From Methanolacinia sp964465295 (GTDB lineage: Archaea; Halobacteriota; Methanomicrobia; Methanomicrobiales; Methanomicrobiaceae): a stretch of DNA of 13,203 bases. The stretch is taken from contig CAYXKC010000040.1 of the NCBI GenBank assembly GCA_964465295.1, positions 1 to 13,203 of the forward strand. Reading direction: 5' to 3'. The position numbers and the translations under genes are program-made. Under the pieces are notes generated by a model, which saw only the letters and a program-made list of their open reading frames with translations, did no database searches and was not told the origin of the DNA. This document shows, piece after piece, positions 5,852-11,682 of the stretch (position 1 is its first letter; each line of letters opens with the position of its first letter).

Positions 5852-6933
5852 AAAAAACCGTTGATGTTTCACTGCCGATAGGCCCGGTGCATCCCGTCTT
5901 CAAGGAGCCCGCGAGAATAAAATGCGAGACGATGGGCGAGCGCGTACTCTCCGCGGAGGTCGAGCTCGGCTACGTCAAGAAAGGAATCGAGAAGATAATG
6001 AGAGGTCGGCCCTGGCAGGAGGACATGTTCCTTGCAGAGCGGATCTGCGGGATCTGTTCGGTCATCCACAATATGGTATTTATCGAGACGATCGAGAAGG
6101 CATGCGACCTTGCACTGGCGCCGAGGGCGGCATACCTCCGGGTAATCGTGAACGAGCTCGACAGGATGCAGTCGCATATACTTGCGAACTATTCTTACTG
6201 CTATACGATCGAGCACGAGACTCTCGCGATGTATCTCCTAAACACCCGTGAAACGGTCATGGACCAGCTCGAACTTCTCACAGGCGCGAGGGTCACATGT
6301 GCATACATCATCCCCGGCGGGGTCAGGTTCGACATCAGACCCGCCGACGCGGAGAAGCTGGAAGCCGGTATTATGAAGGTGGAATCCGACATCAGGAGAT
6401 TCATGGGGATGTTTGAGAACGGCAGGATGATTGCCCTGCGTAGCAAAGAAGTCGGGATTCTCACTCCTGAAGAGGCGAGGATCGCACATGCGGTAGGGCC
6501 GACTGCAAGAGCCAGCGGGGTCCGCCTCGACGAGAGGCTTAACCATGCGACATACAAACTCCTGAACTTCGAGCCTGTTCTCCGTGACGAGTGCGACAAT
6601 TACGCAAGGGTGATGGTAAGATTCCAGGAGGTCCTCCAGAGCATAGGACTCATACGAAAATGTCTCGACGAGATGCCCGCAGGCCTGATCCGGAGCGGCG
6701 GGGAGGTCGGGGCGGGATCGTTTTCATGGAAGGGCGAGGCTCCGAGGGGCGAGCTCACTTACGACCTTAAGACCGACGAGTTCGGGAGGATTGTCGATAT
6801 CGCGATAATGACCCCGTCGATTATGAACATCGAGGCCTGCGGGCACTATATGCTCAAAGGGATTGATTCCGCCGCAGACATCACCTCGACATTTATAAGC
6901 TCCGACCCGTGCATCGCGTGCAACGAGAGGTGA
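5848..6933 (+). CDS. ehaO: Energy-converting hydrogenase A subunit O (EhaO), [NiFe] hydrogenase large subunit
   Basis: A 361-aa catalytic subunit. The Ni-Fe ligands are C67 and C70 in ERICGICSVIHN near the N-terminus and C355 and C358 in SDPCIACNER at the very end. GPVHP near residue 12, and the ELDRMQSH helix near 107-114, are typical of the NuoD-like fold. Only three residues follow the last ligand cysteine, so there is no C-terminal extension for a maturation protease to remove, as is known for EchE- and CooH-type group 4 enzymes. The role is H2 oxidation in the cytoplasm, with electrons passing via EhaN and EhaP to ferredoxin, driven by ion influx. The start makes an ATGA overlap with ehaN and is preceded by AAGGAGAAGAAG. 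Confidence 0.95.
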   Translation: MKKTVDVSLPIGPVHPVFKEPARIKCETMGERVLSAEVELGYVKKGIEKIMRGRPWQEDMFLAERICGICSVIHNMVFIETIEKACDLALAPRAAYLRVIVNELDRMQSHILANYSYCYTIEHETLAMYLLNTRETVMDQLELLTGARVTCAYIIPGGVRFDIRPADAEKLEAGIMKVESDIRRFMGMFENGRMIALRSKEVGILTPEEARIAHAVGPTARASGVRLDERLNHATYKLLNFEPVLRDECDNYARVMVRFQEVLQSIGLIRKCLDEMPAGLIRSGGEVGAGSFSWKGEAPRGELTYDLKTDEFGRIVDIAIMTPSIMNIEACGHYMLKGIDSAADITSTFISSDPCIACNER

Positions 6934-6936
6934 AAG

Positions 6937-7542
6937 ATGGCTTCGTCGATCGTTTATTACATTAAGGAATTCTGCAGGCCGGAATGGTGGAGGAAGTTCC
7001 TCTTTGCAAAGACCCCGCCCCTGACGGCACCTCCATATTTCAGGGACTACCCGCAGCTCACCGGAAACGAGTGCACCCACGAACTCAGGTGTATGATGAT
7101 CTGCCCTTCCCCGGGTGCAATTGAGGTCCTCAAGAGGGATGACGGCACCTGGGCGCCGGTAATCTATCCCGGCCACTGCATCCGGTGCGGGCTGTGCGTC
7201 GAGGCATGCCCGGACAACGTGCTAAAAAGCGGGGACATTCTGGAGAGGAACGAGGATGAGAATACTTACTTCCTCGCAACATACCATCTCAGTGTCGATA
7301 ATGCAAAGTGCATGAAATGCGGAAACTGCTCTGTTGCATGCCCGGTCAACAAGGAGATCGATCCGACTCTCGGGTCATCGGCCACGTCATCGAACGATGA
7401 TGTCATTATGCGGGTTAAAGACGGAAGACTGACATTTCTTCACCCGGAGAAATGCACGGGATGCAAGACCTGTGAAGAGACATGCCCAAACGGCGCGATA
7501 AGGGTTGCAAGAGTCGTTGAAGGGGTTCAGGACGAAGACTGA
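6937..7542 (+). CDS. ehaP: Energy-converting hydrogenase A subunit P (EhaP), polyferredoxin
   Basis: A 201-aa iron-sulfur protein. There are three complete CxxCxxCxxxCP motifs: C81/84/87/91, C125/128/131/135 and C173/176/179/183. An atypical first motif, C46-x5-C52-x3-C56-P, shows only three cysteines. C13 and other residues are possible extra ligands. The N-terminal YYIKEFCRPEWWRKFLFAKTPPLTAPPYFRDYP resembles the docking arm of NuoI/EchF-like subunits. It would hand electrons from EhaN to soluble ferredoxin. It starts 3 nt after the ehaO stop, with GAGGTGA (6927-6933) as a strong Shine-Dalgarno overlapping that stop. It is the last gene of the operon; no ehaQ-T-like genes follow. Confidence 0.9.
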   Translation: MASSIVYYIKEFCRPEWWRKFLFAKTPPLTAPPYFRDYPQLTGNECTHELRCMMICPSPGAIEVLKRDDGTWAPVIYPGHCIRCGLCVEACPDNVLKSGDILERNEDENTYFLATYHLSVDNAKCMKCGNCSVACPVNKEIDPTLGSSATSSNDDVIMRVKDGRLTFLHPEKCTGCKTCEETCPNGAIRVARVVEGVQDED

Positions 7543-7546
7543 ATGC

Positions 7547-7552
7547 TTTTTT
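7547..7552 (+). terminator. U-tract terminator of the eha operon
   Basis: A T6 run starts four bases after the ehaP stop and is followed by further T-rich sequence. This is a typical archaeal intrinsic terminator context, before the promoter of the next gene. Confidence 0.5.
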
Positions 7553-7562
7553 GAGATAAAGA

Positions 7563-7576
7563 TTTTATTTTATAAA
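7563..7576 (+). promoter_or_regulatory. TATA box of the small zinc-ribbon gene
   Basis: TTTTATTT (7563-7570) followed by TATAAA is strongly AT-rich, with its first half centred about 26 nt before the ATG at 7592. No Shine-Dalgarno is present, so the mRNA is probably leaderless or nearly so. Confidence 0.5.
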
Positions 7577-7591
7577 AATAATCATTTATCA

Positions 7592-7741
7592 ATGGTCAAA
7601 CACAAATGCGGATATGAAGAGGATATGCGCTGCAAAAAATGCGGAACTCCTCTCATCGAAAATAAAAACGGGCTGTACTGTCCTCATTGCGGAAGGCAGG
7701 TCACGATAATCTGCCCCGGATGCGGAAAGCCCTGGCTTTAA
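7592..7741 (+). CDS. Small zinc-ribbon protein
   Basis: A 49-aa protein with three CxxC knuckles: C14/C17 (RCKKCGTPL), C30/C33 (YCPHCGRQV) and C41/C44 (CPGCGKPWL), plus C6. The first two knuckles can form one zinc ribbon. The third, together with C6, could bind a second zinc or lie in a rubredoxin-like arrangement. The frame stays open upstream to 7505, inside ehaP, but the ATG at 7592 lies at leaderless distance from a TATA box and starts the conserved-looking part. It is convergent with another zinc-ribbon gene, the two stops lying 10 nt apart. Function unknown; nucleic-acid or protein binding is the usual role of such folds. Confidence 0.75.
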   Translation: MVKHKCGYEEDMRCKKCGTPLIENKNGLYCPHCGRQVTIICPGCGKPWL

Positions 7742-7751
7742 AAAAGTTCAT

Positions 7752-8024
7752 CTATATTGGGGGATGGCTGCGAACCCAGCCTGCATATTCTTCCCTGATT
7801 TTATCAATCTCTTCTTCGGTAAGGTTCTTTCTCCTGTTATCCTGGAGATATTTCTGGAGCTGGCATGCGATAACTTCCGCCTCTCCGGGTTTTTTTACAT
7901 CAAGAAATACCTGAACCCTGCTGAGATCTATCGTCGTACTGCATACCGGACACAGCTTCCACTTCTGGTACTTGTCCATATATGTAAAAGTCTGGCAACC
8001 CGGGCAACGGACGATAAGGTACAC
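7752..8024 (-). CDS. DUF1922-like zinc-ribbon protein
   Basis: A 90-aa protein beginning MYLIVRCPGCQTF, with a second knuckle LCPVCSTTIDLSRVQVF. C7, C10, C25 and C28 form one zinc ribbon. The C-terminal half is a charged helix pair (EAEVIACQLQKYLQDNRRKNLTEEEIDKIREEYAGW). The N-terminal layout resembles MTH1184 of Methanothermobacter (DUF1922), a methanogen family of unknown function. The start is GTG at 8024; no in-frame ATG or TTG lies just upstream, and GTG gives the family-like MYLI start. A TATA sequence centred near 8053 is about 29 nt upstream, suggesting a leaderless mRNA. Confidence 0.85.
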   Translation of the reverse strand: MYLIVRCPGCQTFTYMDKYQKWKLCPVCSTTIDLSRVQVFLDVKKPGEAEVIACQLQKYLQDNRRKNLTEEEIDKIREEYAGWVRSHPPI

Positions 8025-8045
8025 TATATTCTGTAGTATGTACGC

Positions 8046-8058
8046 ATATTTATAAAAG
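8046..8058. promoter_or_regulatory. Divergent TATA region between the DUF1922 gene and cofE
   Basis: ATATTTATAAAAG contains TTTATAAAA (8049-8057), readable as a TATA box on both strands. On the minus strand a start about 26 nt away falls at about 8027, next to the GTG of the DUF1922 gene. On the plus strand it falls at about 8079, giving cofE a 5' leader of about 160 nt that contains the structured element at 8118-8200. Confidence 0.5.
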
Positions 8059-8117
8059 TTTCGTATGCCGGACGATCAAAACCATTCCAGTGCCGGCAGA
8101 TCGTATGGAGTGTGTTT

Positions 8118-8210
8118 AATGCGCTTCAGGAGCGCATTTCTACAATTATGGGTGGCTGCCAGGGTATCCGGATAACTATGTCATCTCCCGGCAGCCTCGA
8201 ATAAACGGAT
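8118..8210 (+). ncRNA. Candidate structured leader RNA, copy B (upstream of cofE)
   Basis: Hairpin AATGCGCT (8118-8125) / AGCGCATT (8131-8138) is followed by ACAATTATG (8142-8150). A larger stem follows: GGCTGCC (8154-8160) with GGCAGCC (8190-8196), extended inward by GGG (8162-8164) / CCC (8187-8189), and then TCGA. The parts and their order match copy A at 344-410, while stem bases differ in a way that keeps pairing. Downstream CGGAT (8206-8210) can pair either with ATCCG in the loop (8166-8170) or with ATCCG at 8225-8229 just before the start codon. I infer a cis-regulatory RNA. I do not recognise a known riboswitch class. Confidence 0.5.
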
Positions 8211-8239
8211 TTAATAGTTTGAAGATCCGATATCACGTT

Positions 8240-8980
8240 ATGAGTATTGAAGTCCTTCCTGTAGAGGGCCTGCCTGTTTTTCACCCCGGAGACGATCTCG
8301 CGGCCGAGATCTGCAGTAAGATAGATCTTGTAAAAGGCGACATACTTTGCATCGCCTCTTCCGTTTATTCAAAGTCAAAAGGGCATATCAGGATCCTTGA
8401 CGATATTGTGCCGACCGAAAAGGCGAAGGAGATCGCCAGGAGATGCGGAGAGGATGAGAGGTTTATCCAGGTTGTCCTTGATGAGACAGGGGAGGTAATC
8501 CTCGAGTATCCCTTTGTCCTGTCGAGGATGAGTTTCGGGCATACGGGTGTCCGTGCCGGCGTGGACAACTCCAATGTCGAGAGGGGAACCGTAATAGTCC
8601 TGCCTCCTGATCCTATGGCGGCTGCAGAGGAGATCCGTGAGAGACTCCGTGAGATTACCGGCACAGATATCAGGGTCATAATCACGGATACCTGCGGAAG
8701 GTCCTTCAGGAGAGGCCAGACCGGAGTTGCGATCGGCTGGGCCGGAATGGACGCGATAAACGATTTCAGGGGCGATCACGATCTTTTCGGCAGGGTTTTG
8801 GAGATAACAGAAGAGGCGGTTGTAGACGAGATAGCGGCCTTCTCCAATTTTATCATGGGTGAATCCGACAGGGGTATACCTGCGGTCGTATTCCGTAACT
8901 GCCCTGAATGGAATGGGCATAACGAGCTTTATTTCGAACCGGAATGCGACATCACGATGAAGGCGTATAAGAAATTGTGA
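8240..8980 (+). CDS. cofE: Coenzyme F420-0:L-glutamate ligase (CofE)
   Basis: A 246-aa enzyme that adds glutamate to F420-0 using GTP, making the gamma-glutamyl tail of coenzyme F420, the hydride carrier of methanogenesis. Family motifs are HTGVRAGVDNSNV near 99-111, followed by PPDP; DTCGRSFRRGQTGVAIGWAG near 150-169, the most characteristic block; and DELAAFSNFIMGES-like text (DEIAAFSNFIMGES) near 197-210. Length is typical of the stand-alone archaeal enzyme without a FbiB-type fusion domain. ATG 8240 is chosen over TTG 8219, which would add KIRYHV. No Shine-Dalgarno precedes it, unusual for a gene with a probable leader; the structured element and a small hairpin (8206-8229) lie just upstream. 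It is convergent with the Sec61-beta gene. Confidence 0.95.
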   Translation: MSIEVLPVEGLPVFHPGDDLAAEICSKIDLVKGDILCIASSVYSKSKGHIRILDDIVPTEKAKEIARRCGEDERFIQVVLDETGEVILEYPFVLSRMSFGHTGVRAGVDNSNVERGTVIVLPPDPMAAAEEIRERLREITGTDIRVIITDTCGRSFRRGQTGVAIGWAGMDAINDFRGDHDLFGRVLEITEEAVVDEIAAFSNFIMGESDRGIPAVVFRNCPEWNGHNELYFEPECDITMKAYKKL

Positions 8981-8989
8981 AAATCTCTT

Positions 8990-9003
8990 AAAAAAATATT
9001 TTT
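8990..9003. terminator. Bidirectional terminator between cofE and the Sec61-beta gene
   Basis: A7 followed by TATTTTT gives U-tracts on both strands: T5 at 8999-9003 after cofE, and T7 on the minus strand after the Sec61-beta stop. It overlaps the Sec61-beta stop codon. Confidence 0.5.
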
Positions 9004-9178
9004 AGAACAGGTTCATTTTATAGGACAGGTCGGCCGCTGCTATGATTATCCCGATTATTGCGGTTGCAATCAGGACAGTTTTTGGGGAGAGATGAATAGC
9101 TCTCTTGTCCTCGCTGTCATAATATGTTACAAGACCCGCGGATGATACCAGGCCGCCGCCCTTTTTCTTTGCTGCCAT
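9002..9178 (-). CDS. Preprotein translocase subunit Sec61-beta (SecG-like)
   Basis: A 58-aa protein starting MAAKKKGGGLVSSAGLVTYYDSEDKRAIHLSPKTVL, followed by a single membrane helix (about 34-52) and a short SYKMNLF tail. The basic, glycine-rich N-terminus, the GLVTYYDSE...I.LSPK block and the tail-anchored topology are characteristic of archaeal Sec61-beta, a small part of the SecYE-beta protein channel in the cytoplasmic membrane. The ATG at 9178 lies 26 nt from a TTTATATA box (9208-9201) and no Shine-Dalgarno is present, so the mRNA is probably leaderless. The upstream gene is divergent and seems to share that box. Confidence 0.93.
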   Translation of the reverse strand: MAAKKKGGGLVSSAGLVTYYDSEDKRAIHLSPKTVLIATAIIGIIIAAADLSYKMNLF

Positions 9179-9198
9179 GCTTATATGTCTGTGTTTGG

Positions 9199-9210
9199 AA
9201 TATATAAATA
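9199..9210. promoter_or_regulatory. Shared, symmetric TATA box for two divergent leaderless genes
   Basis: AATATATAAATA contains TATATA (9201-9206), centred at 9203.5. The divergent start codons begin at 9178 (minus) and 9228 (plus), so their midpoint is 9203. Each is about 25 nt from the centre, the usual TATA to start-site distance. The minus strand reads a perfect TTTATATA. Neither gene has a ribosome binding site. I infer one TATA element oriented both ways. Confidence 0.55.
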
Positions 9211-9227
9211 AGAGGCAGTGGTCAGGA

Positions 9228-10262
9228 ATGGAAGATGAAATTGTATCCGGCAGGGCATACCTCGGGCGCGAAGAGGGATTGAGGGATGTTGAGATCTGCA
9301 TCAGGAACGGTCTCATACACTCCATAGACGAGACATGTTCCGCAGGGGAAAGATGGATCTTCCCGTGCCTTTTCAACTCGCATACCCATCTCGCAGACAC
9401 TTTTGCAATGGATATCCGTGCGGAGGGCTCCCTCTCCCGGCTTGTGGCCCCGCCCGACGGTCTCAAGCACAGGATCCTTGCATCTTCGGGCAGGGAAAAC
9501 CTTGTAGCAGGTATGAAGAGCAGCATCTCTTTTATGATGTCGTCCGGAACACCCGGATTCTGTGATTTTCGGGAGGGAGGGCCGGATGGTGTTGCCATGC
9601 TCAGGTCGGCCCTGAAAGAAACGGGAGCTGATGGCGTCATTCTCGGCAGAGACGGCGGTGAGGAGATCTCGGACGGGATAGGGGTTTCAAGCACAAAAGA
9701 AGGCGGAGATGTTATTCAAAGGGCCGGCCGGACGAAAGAAAGGGGGGGATTCGTTGCATTCCACGCAGGCGAGAAAGACAGCCGGGATATCGATCCTGCT
9801 ATCGATGCCGGTGCCGATCTCCTGGTCCACTGTACCCATGCCACCGACAGCCAGCTGAAGCGTTGTGCCGGTGAAGGAATCCCAATCGCAATATGCCCGC
9901 GATCCAACTGGATACTCGGTGTTGCGGACGGCCCGGGCAATCCTCCGGTCAGGAAGATGATTGAATTCGGCTGCGATATCGTGCTTGGAACCGACAACGT
10001 GATGTTCGTTCAGCCGGATATGTTTGCCGAGATGGCGTTCATGTCTGTGGTCTATAAGATCCCCCCGGAGGATGCACTTGATATGGCTGCCGGGGGTGCA
10101 GGTCTTTTCGGAAGGGACTATGAGGTCAAAACCGGAAACAAGGCTGCATTCTTCACGATCGATCCTGCGTGTTTTAATATTTCATTCAGCCGCGATCCTC
10201 TGAAAACTCTTGCGAACAGGATGGTTTTTTCCTATATTGAGAGAATGTATTTTAAGATTTGA
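9228..10262 (+). CDS. Amidohydrolase-superfamily protein, deaminase type
   Basis: A 344-aa metal-dependent hydrolase of the cytosine/guanine/adenosine deaminase type. The ordered ligand set is visible: H52 and H54 in NSHTHLADT, H179 with E182 in FHAGE, H201/H204 in HCTHAT, and D256 in GTDN. The N-terminal strand region (residues 1-48) forms the small beta domain common in this superfamily. The HAGE motif (His plus catalytic Glu) favours deamination over ring hydrolysis. The substrate is unknown and this is not a clear dihydroorotase, SAH deaminase or TrzA. ATG 9228 is preferred to TTG 9177, which lies beyond the TATA box. It heads a probable operon with the UspA-type and CBS genes. Confidence 0.85.
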   Translation: MEDEIVSGRAYLGREEGLRDVEICIRNGLIHSIDETCSAGERWIFPCLFNSHTHLADTFAMDIRAEGSLSRLVAPPDGLKHRILASSGRENLVAGMKSSISFMMSSGTPGFCDFREGGPDGVAMLRSALKETGADGVILGRDGGEEISDGIGVSSTKEGGDVIQRAGRTKERGGFVAFHAGEKDSRDIDPAIDAGADLLVHCTHATDSQLKRCAGEGIPIAICPRSNWILGVADGPGNPPVRKMIEFGCDIVLGTDNVMFVQPDMFAEMAFMSVVYKIPPEDALDMAAGGAGLFGRDYEVKTGNKAAFFTIDPACFNISFSRDPLKTLANRMVFSYIERMYFKI

Positions 10263-10296
10263 AAAAAAAATAATAATCGCAATTTGAGGCTTGTAT

Positions 10297-10725
10297 ATGT
10301 TCAATACTATTCTAATAGCCATCGACGGTTCCGAGGTCAGCAAAAAGGCACTCGAAGCGGCGCTGGAAGAGGCAAAGGTCTGGAAATCAGAACTCAATGC
10401 AGTATATGTCATCGAAACCGGTGGATTTGAAAATATTCCGGCCGACGCGACTATGGAGGTCGTATATAACCGTCTTGAATCTATTGGCAGCGAGGCACTG
10501 AAAGAAGCAGAGGAGGGTGCTGAAAAATATGGCCTGAAATATAATGCCTTTATAAAAGAAGGCCATGCAGGCGAGGAGATCGTAAAACTTGCCGGCGAGG
10601 TTGGAGCCGACCTTATCGTCCTCGGGTCCCACGGGAAGAGCGGAATCGACCGCCTCCTGCTGGGCAGCGTTACTGATTTCGTCACAAAGCACAGCAGCAC
10701 ATCCACCATGGTGGTGAGATTATAG
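10297..10725 (+). CDS. Universal stress protein (UspA family)
   Basis: A 142-aa protein with the UspA fold. It begins FNTILIAIDGSEVSKKALEAA and carries the ATP-binding signature G110-x2-G113-x9-G123-S124 in GSHGKSGIDRLLLGSVTDFV, followed by VTKHSSTSTMVVRL. It therefore belongs to the nucleotide-binding type, as in MJ0577. ATG 10297 is chosen over TTG 10291 because GAGG (10286-10289) sits 7 nt before it. It ends with TAG (10723-10725), which overlaps an ATA codon in frame with the following CBS gene, suggesting translational coupling. It probably senses energy or stress state; the partner is unknown. Confidence 0.93.
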   Translation: MFNTILIAIDGSEVSKKALEAALEEAKVWKSELNAVYVIETGGFENIPADATMEVVYNRLESIGSEALKEAEEGAEKYGLKYNAFIKEGHAGEEIVKLAGEVGADLIVLGSHGKSGIDRLLLGSVTDFVTKHSSTSTMVVRL

Positions 10726-10748
10726 ACGGAAAATTAGTACGCGACTAT

Positions 10749-11579
10749 ATGGTGGAGGACGTCGTTTCGGTCGAGACCCCGGGAAACCGGGACGATGTGC
10801 TCAGGATCCTTAAAAGAACCGGGATCAGTGGTGTTCCGGTTACAAAGGACGGGCAACTGGTCGGTATTATTACAAGAAAGGATATGCTTAGGAAGGCCGA
10901 GGAGACTCAGCTGAGCCTCCTTATGACATCGGATCCTGTAACCATAGGTCCCGATGCATCCATAACCGAAGCTGCGACAGTCATGGACCGCCGTAATTTC
11001 AGGAGGCTTCCTGTTGTAGATGACGGAAAACTCGTTGGTATAATCAGTGTCGCGGATCTTGTATCCTCCGTCGCACACATGAAGATCAAAGAAGAGATAA
11101 AGGACAAATACACAAGCCACACCTTTGCTCTCTGGGAGGAGACGCCTCTTCCGCTCGTCGGAAGGATTATGGAGATATCGGGCTTCGATGCAATCCCGAT
11201 CCTTAATTCCGAGTACAACCTTCCCGGTATAATCTCCGAGAGGGACCTCATAAAGCATGCAATTATCGAGGACAGTGTCGAGGTCTCGGATCTCTCCAAC
11301 GGAACAGACGACGACGAATGGACCTGGGAGAGCATCAGGGATATGCATTCGATCTCCTTCGGGATATCCAAGGTTCAGCTGCCCGACAGGCCTGTTAAGG
11401 AAGCGATGGTTACAGAGGTTGTCGCAGTCCCCCAGAACGCCGAGGTAAGCGAGTGTGCCTTAAAGATGAAGAGGTCGAGGGTCGACCAGCTTCCGGTGAT
11501 AAACGGCGATCGCAGGATGGTCTCGATTCTGTTCGACAGGATGCTTATTAAAGCGATTTGCGAAGGAAAAACCAAATAA
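10749..11579 (+). CDS. Protein with four tandem CBS domains
   Basis: A 276-aa cytoplasmic protein made of two CBS pairs. Repeat cores are YMVEDVVSVETPGNRDDVLRIL...GVPVTKDGQLVGIITRKDML; MTSDPVTIGPDASITEAATVM...LPVVDDGKLVGIISVADLV; a degenerate third (TSHTFALWEETPLPLVGRIM...AIPILNSEYNLPGIISERDLI); and VKEAMVTEVVAVPQNAEVSECALKM...QLPVINGDRRMVSILFDRML. CBS pairs bind adenosine nucleotides such as AMP, ATP or SAM. No other domain is attached, so it is probably a sensor acting on a partner. ATG 10749 has no Shine-Dalgarno. The frame continues upstream as IDGKLVRDY to ATA 10722, which overlaps the usp stop (ATAG), and GGTGAG precedes it, so the true start may be that ATA (285 aa). Confidence 0.88.
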   Translation: MVEDVVSVETPGNRDDVLRILKRTGISGVPVTKDGQLVGIITRKDMLRKAEETQLSLLMTSDPVTIGPDASITEAATVMDRRNFRRLPVVDDGKLVGIISVADLVSSVAHMKIKEEIKDKYTSHTFALWEETPLPLVGRIMEISGFDAIPILNSEYNLPGIISERDLIKHAIIEDSVEVSDLSNGTDDDEWTWESIRDMHSISFGISKVQLPDRPVKEAMVTEVVAVPQNAEVSECALKMKRSRVDQLPVINGDRRMVSILFDRMLIKAICEGKTK

Positions 11580-11583
11580 ATCA

Positions 11584-11589
11584 TTTTTT
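11584..11589 (+). terminator. U-tract after the amidohydrolase-usp-CBS operon
   Basis: A T6 run starts four bases after the CBS-gene stop and before the psmB promoter. Confidence 0.45.
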
Positions 11590-11624
11590 CCGGCGCGGGC
11601 AAAACTTTAATAGCGATAAAGTCC

Positions 11625-11634
11625 TTTTTATATC
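11625..11634 (+). promoter_or_regulatory. psmB promoter (TATA box)
   Basis: TTTTTATATC contains a near-consensus TTTATATC (11627-11634). A start site about 26 nt downstream (about 11657) would leave a short 5' UTR containing the Shine-Dalgarno GGAG (11670-11673) and then ATG 11683. Confidence 0.55.
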
Positions 11635-11682
11635 TGAAGCGTTTTTAAAACCTTTTAATATTAATTTCAGGAGTGTGTTGTT

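Noticed and set aside
6937..7542. EhaP as a separate formate hydrogenlyase or Ech ferredoxin
   Set aside because: Gene order and the 3-nt spacing to ehaO place it in the eha operon, and the four-motif layout differs from the two-cluster EchF.
7752..8036. Plus-strand ORFs at 7687-7914 and 7764-8036
   Set aside because: They are antisense to the DUF1922-like gene, whose paired CxxC knuckles and family-like MYLI start support the minus strand.
8375..8920. Long minus-strand ORF (181 codons) inside cofE
   Set aside because: cofE is unmistakable by its motifs. The antisense frame has no recognisable domain, no promoter and no ribosome binding site.
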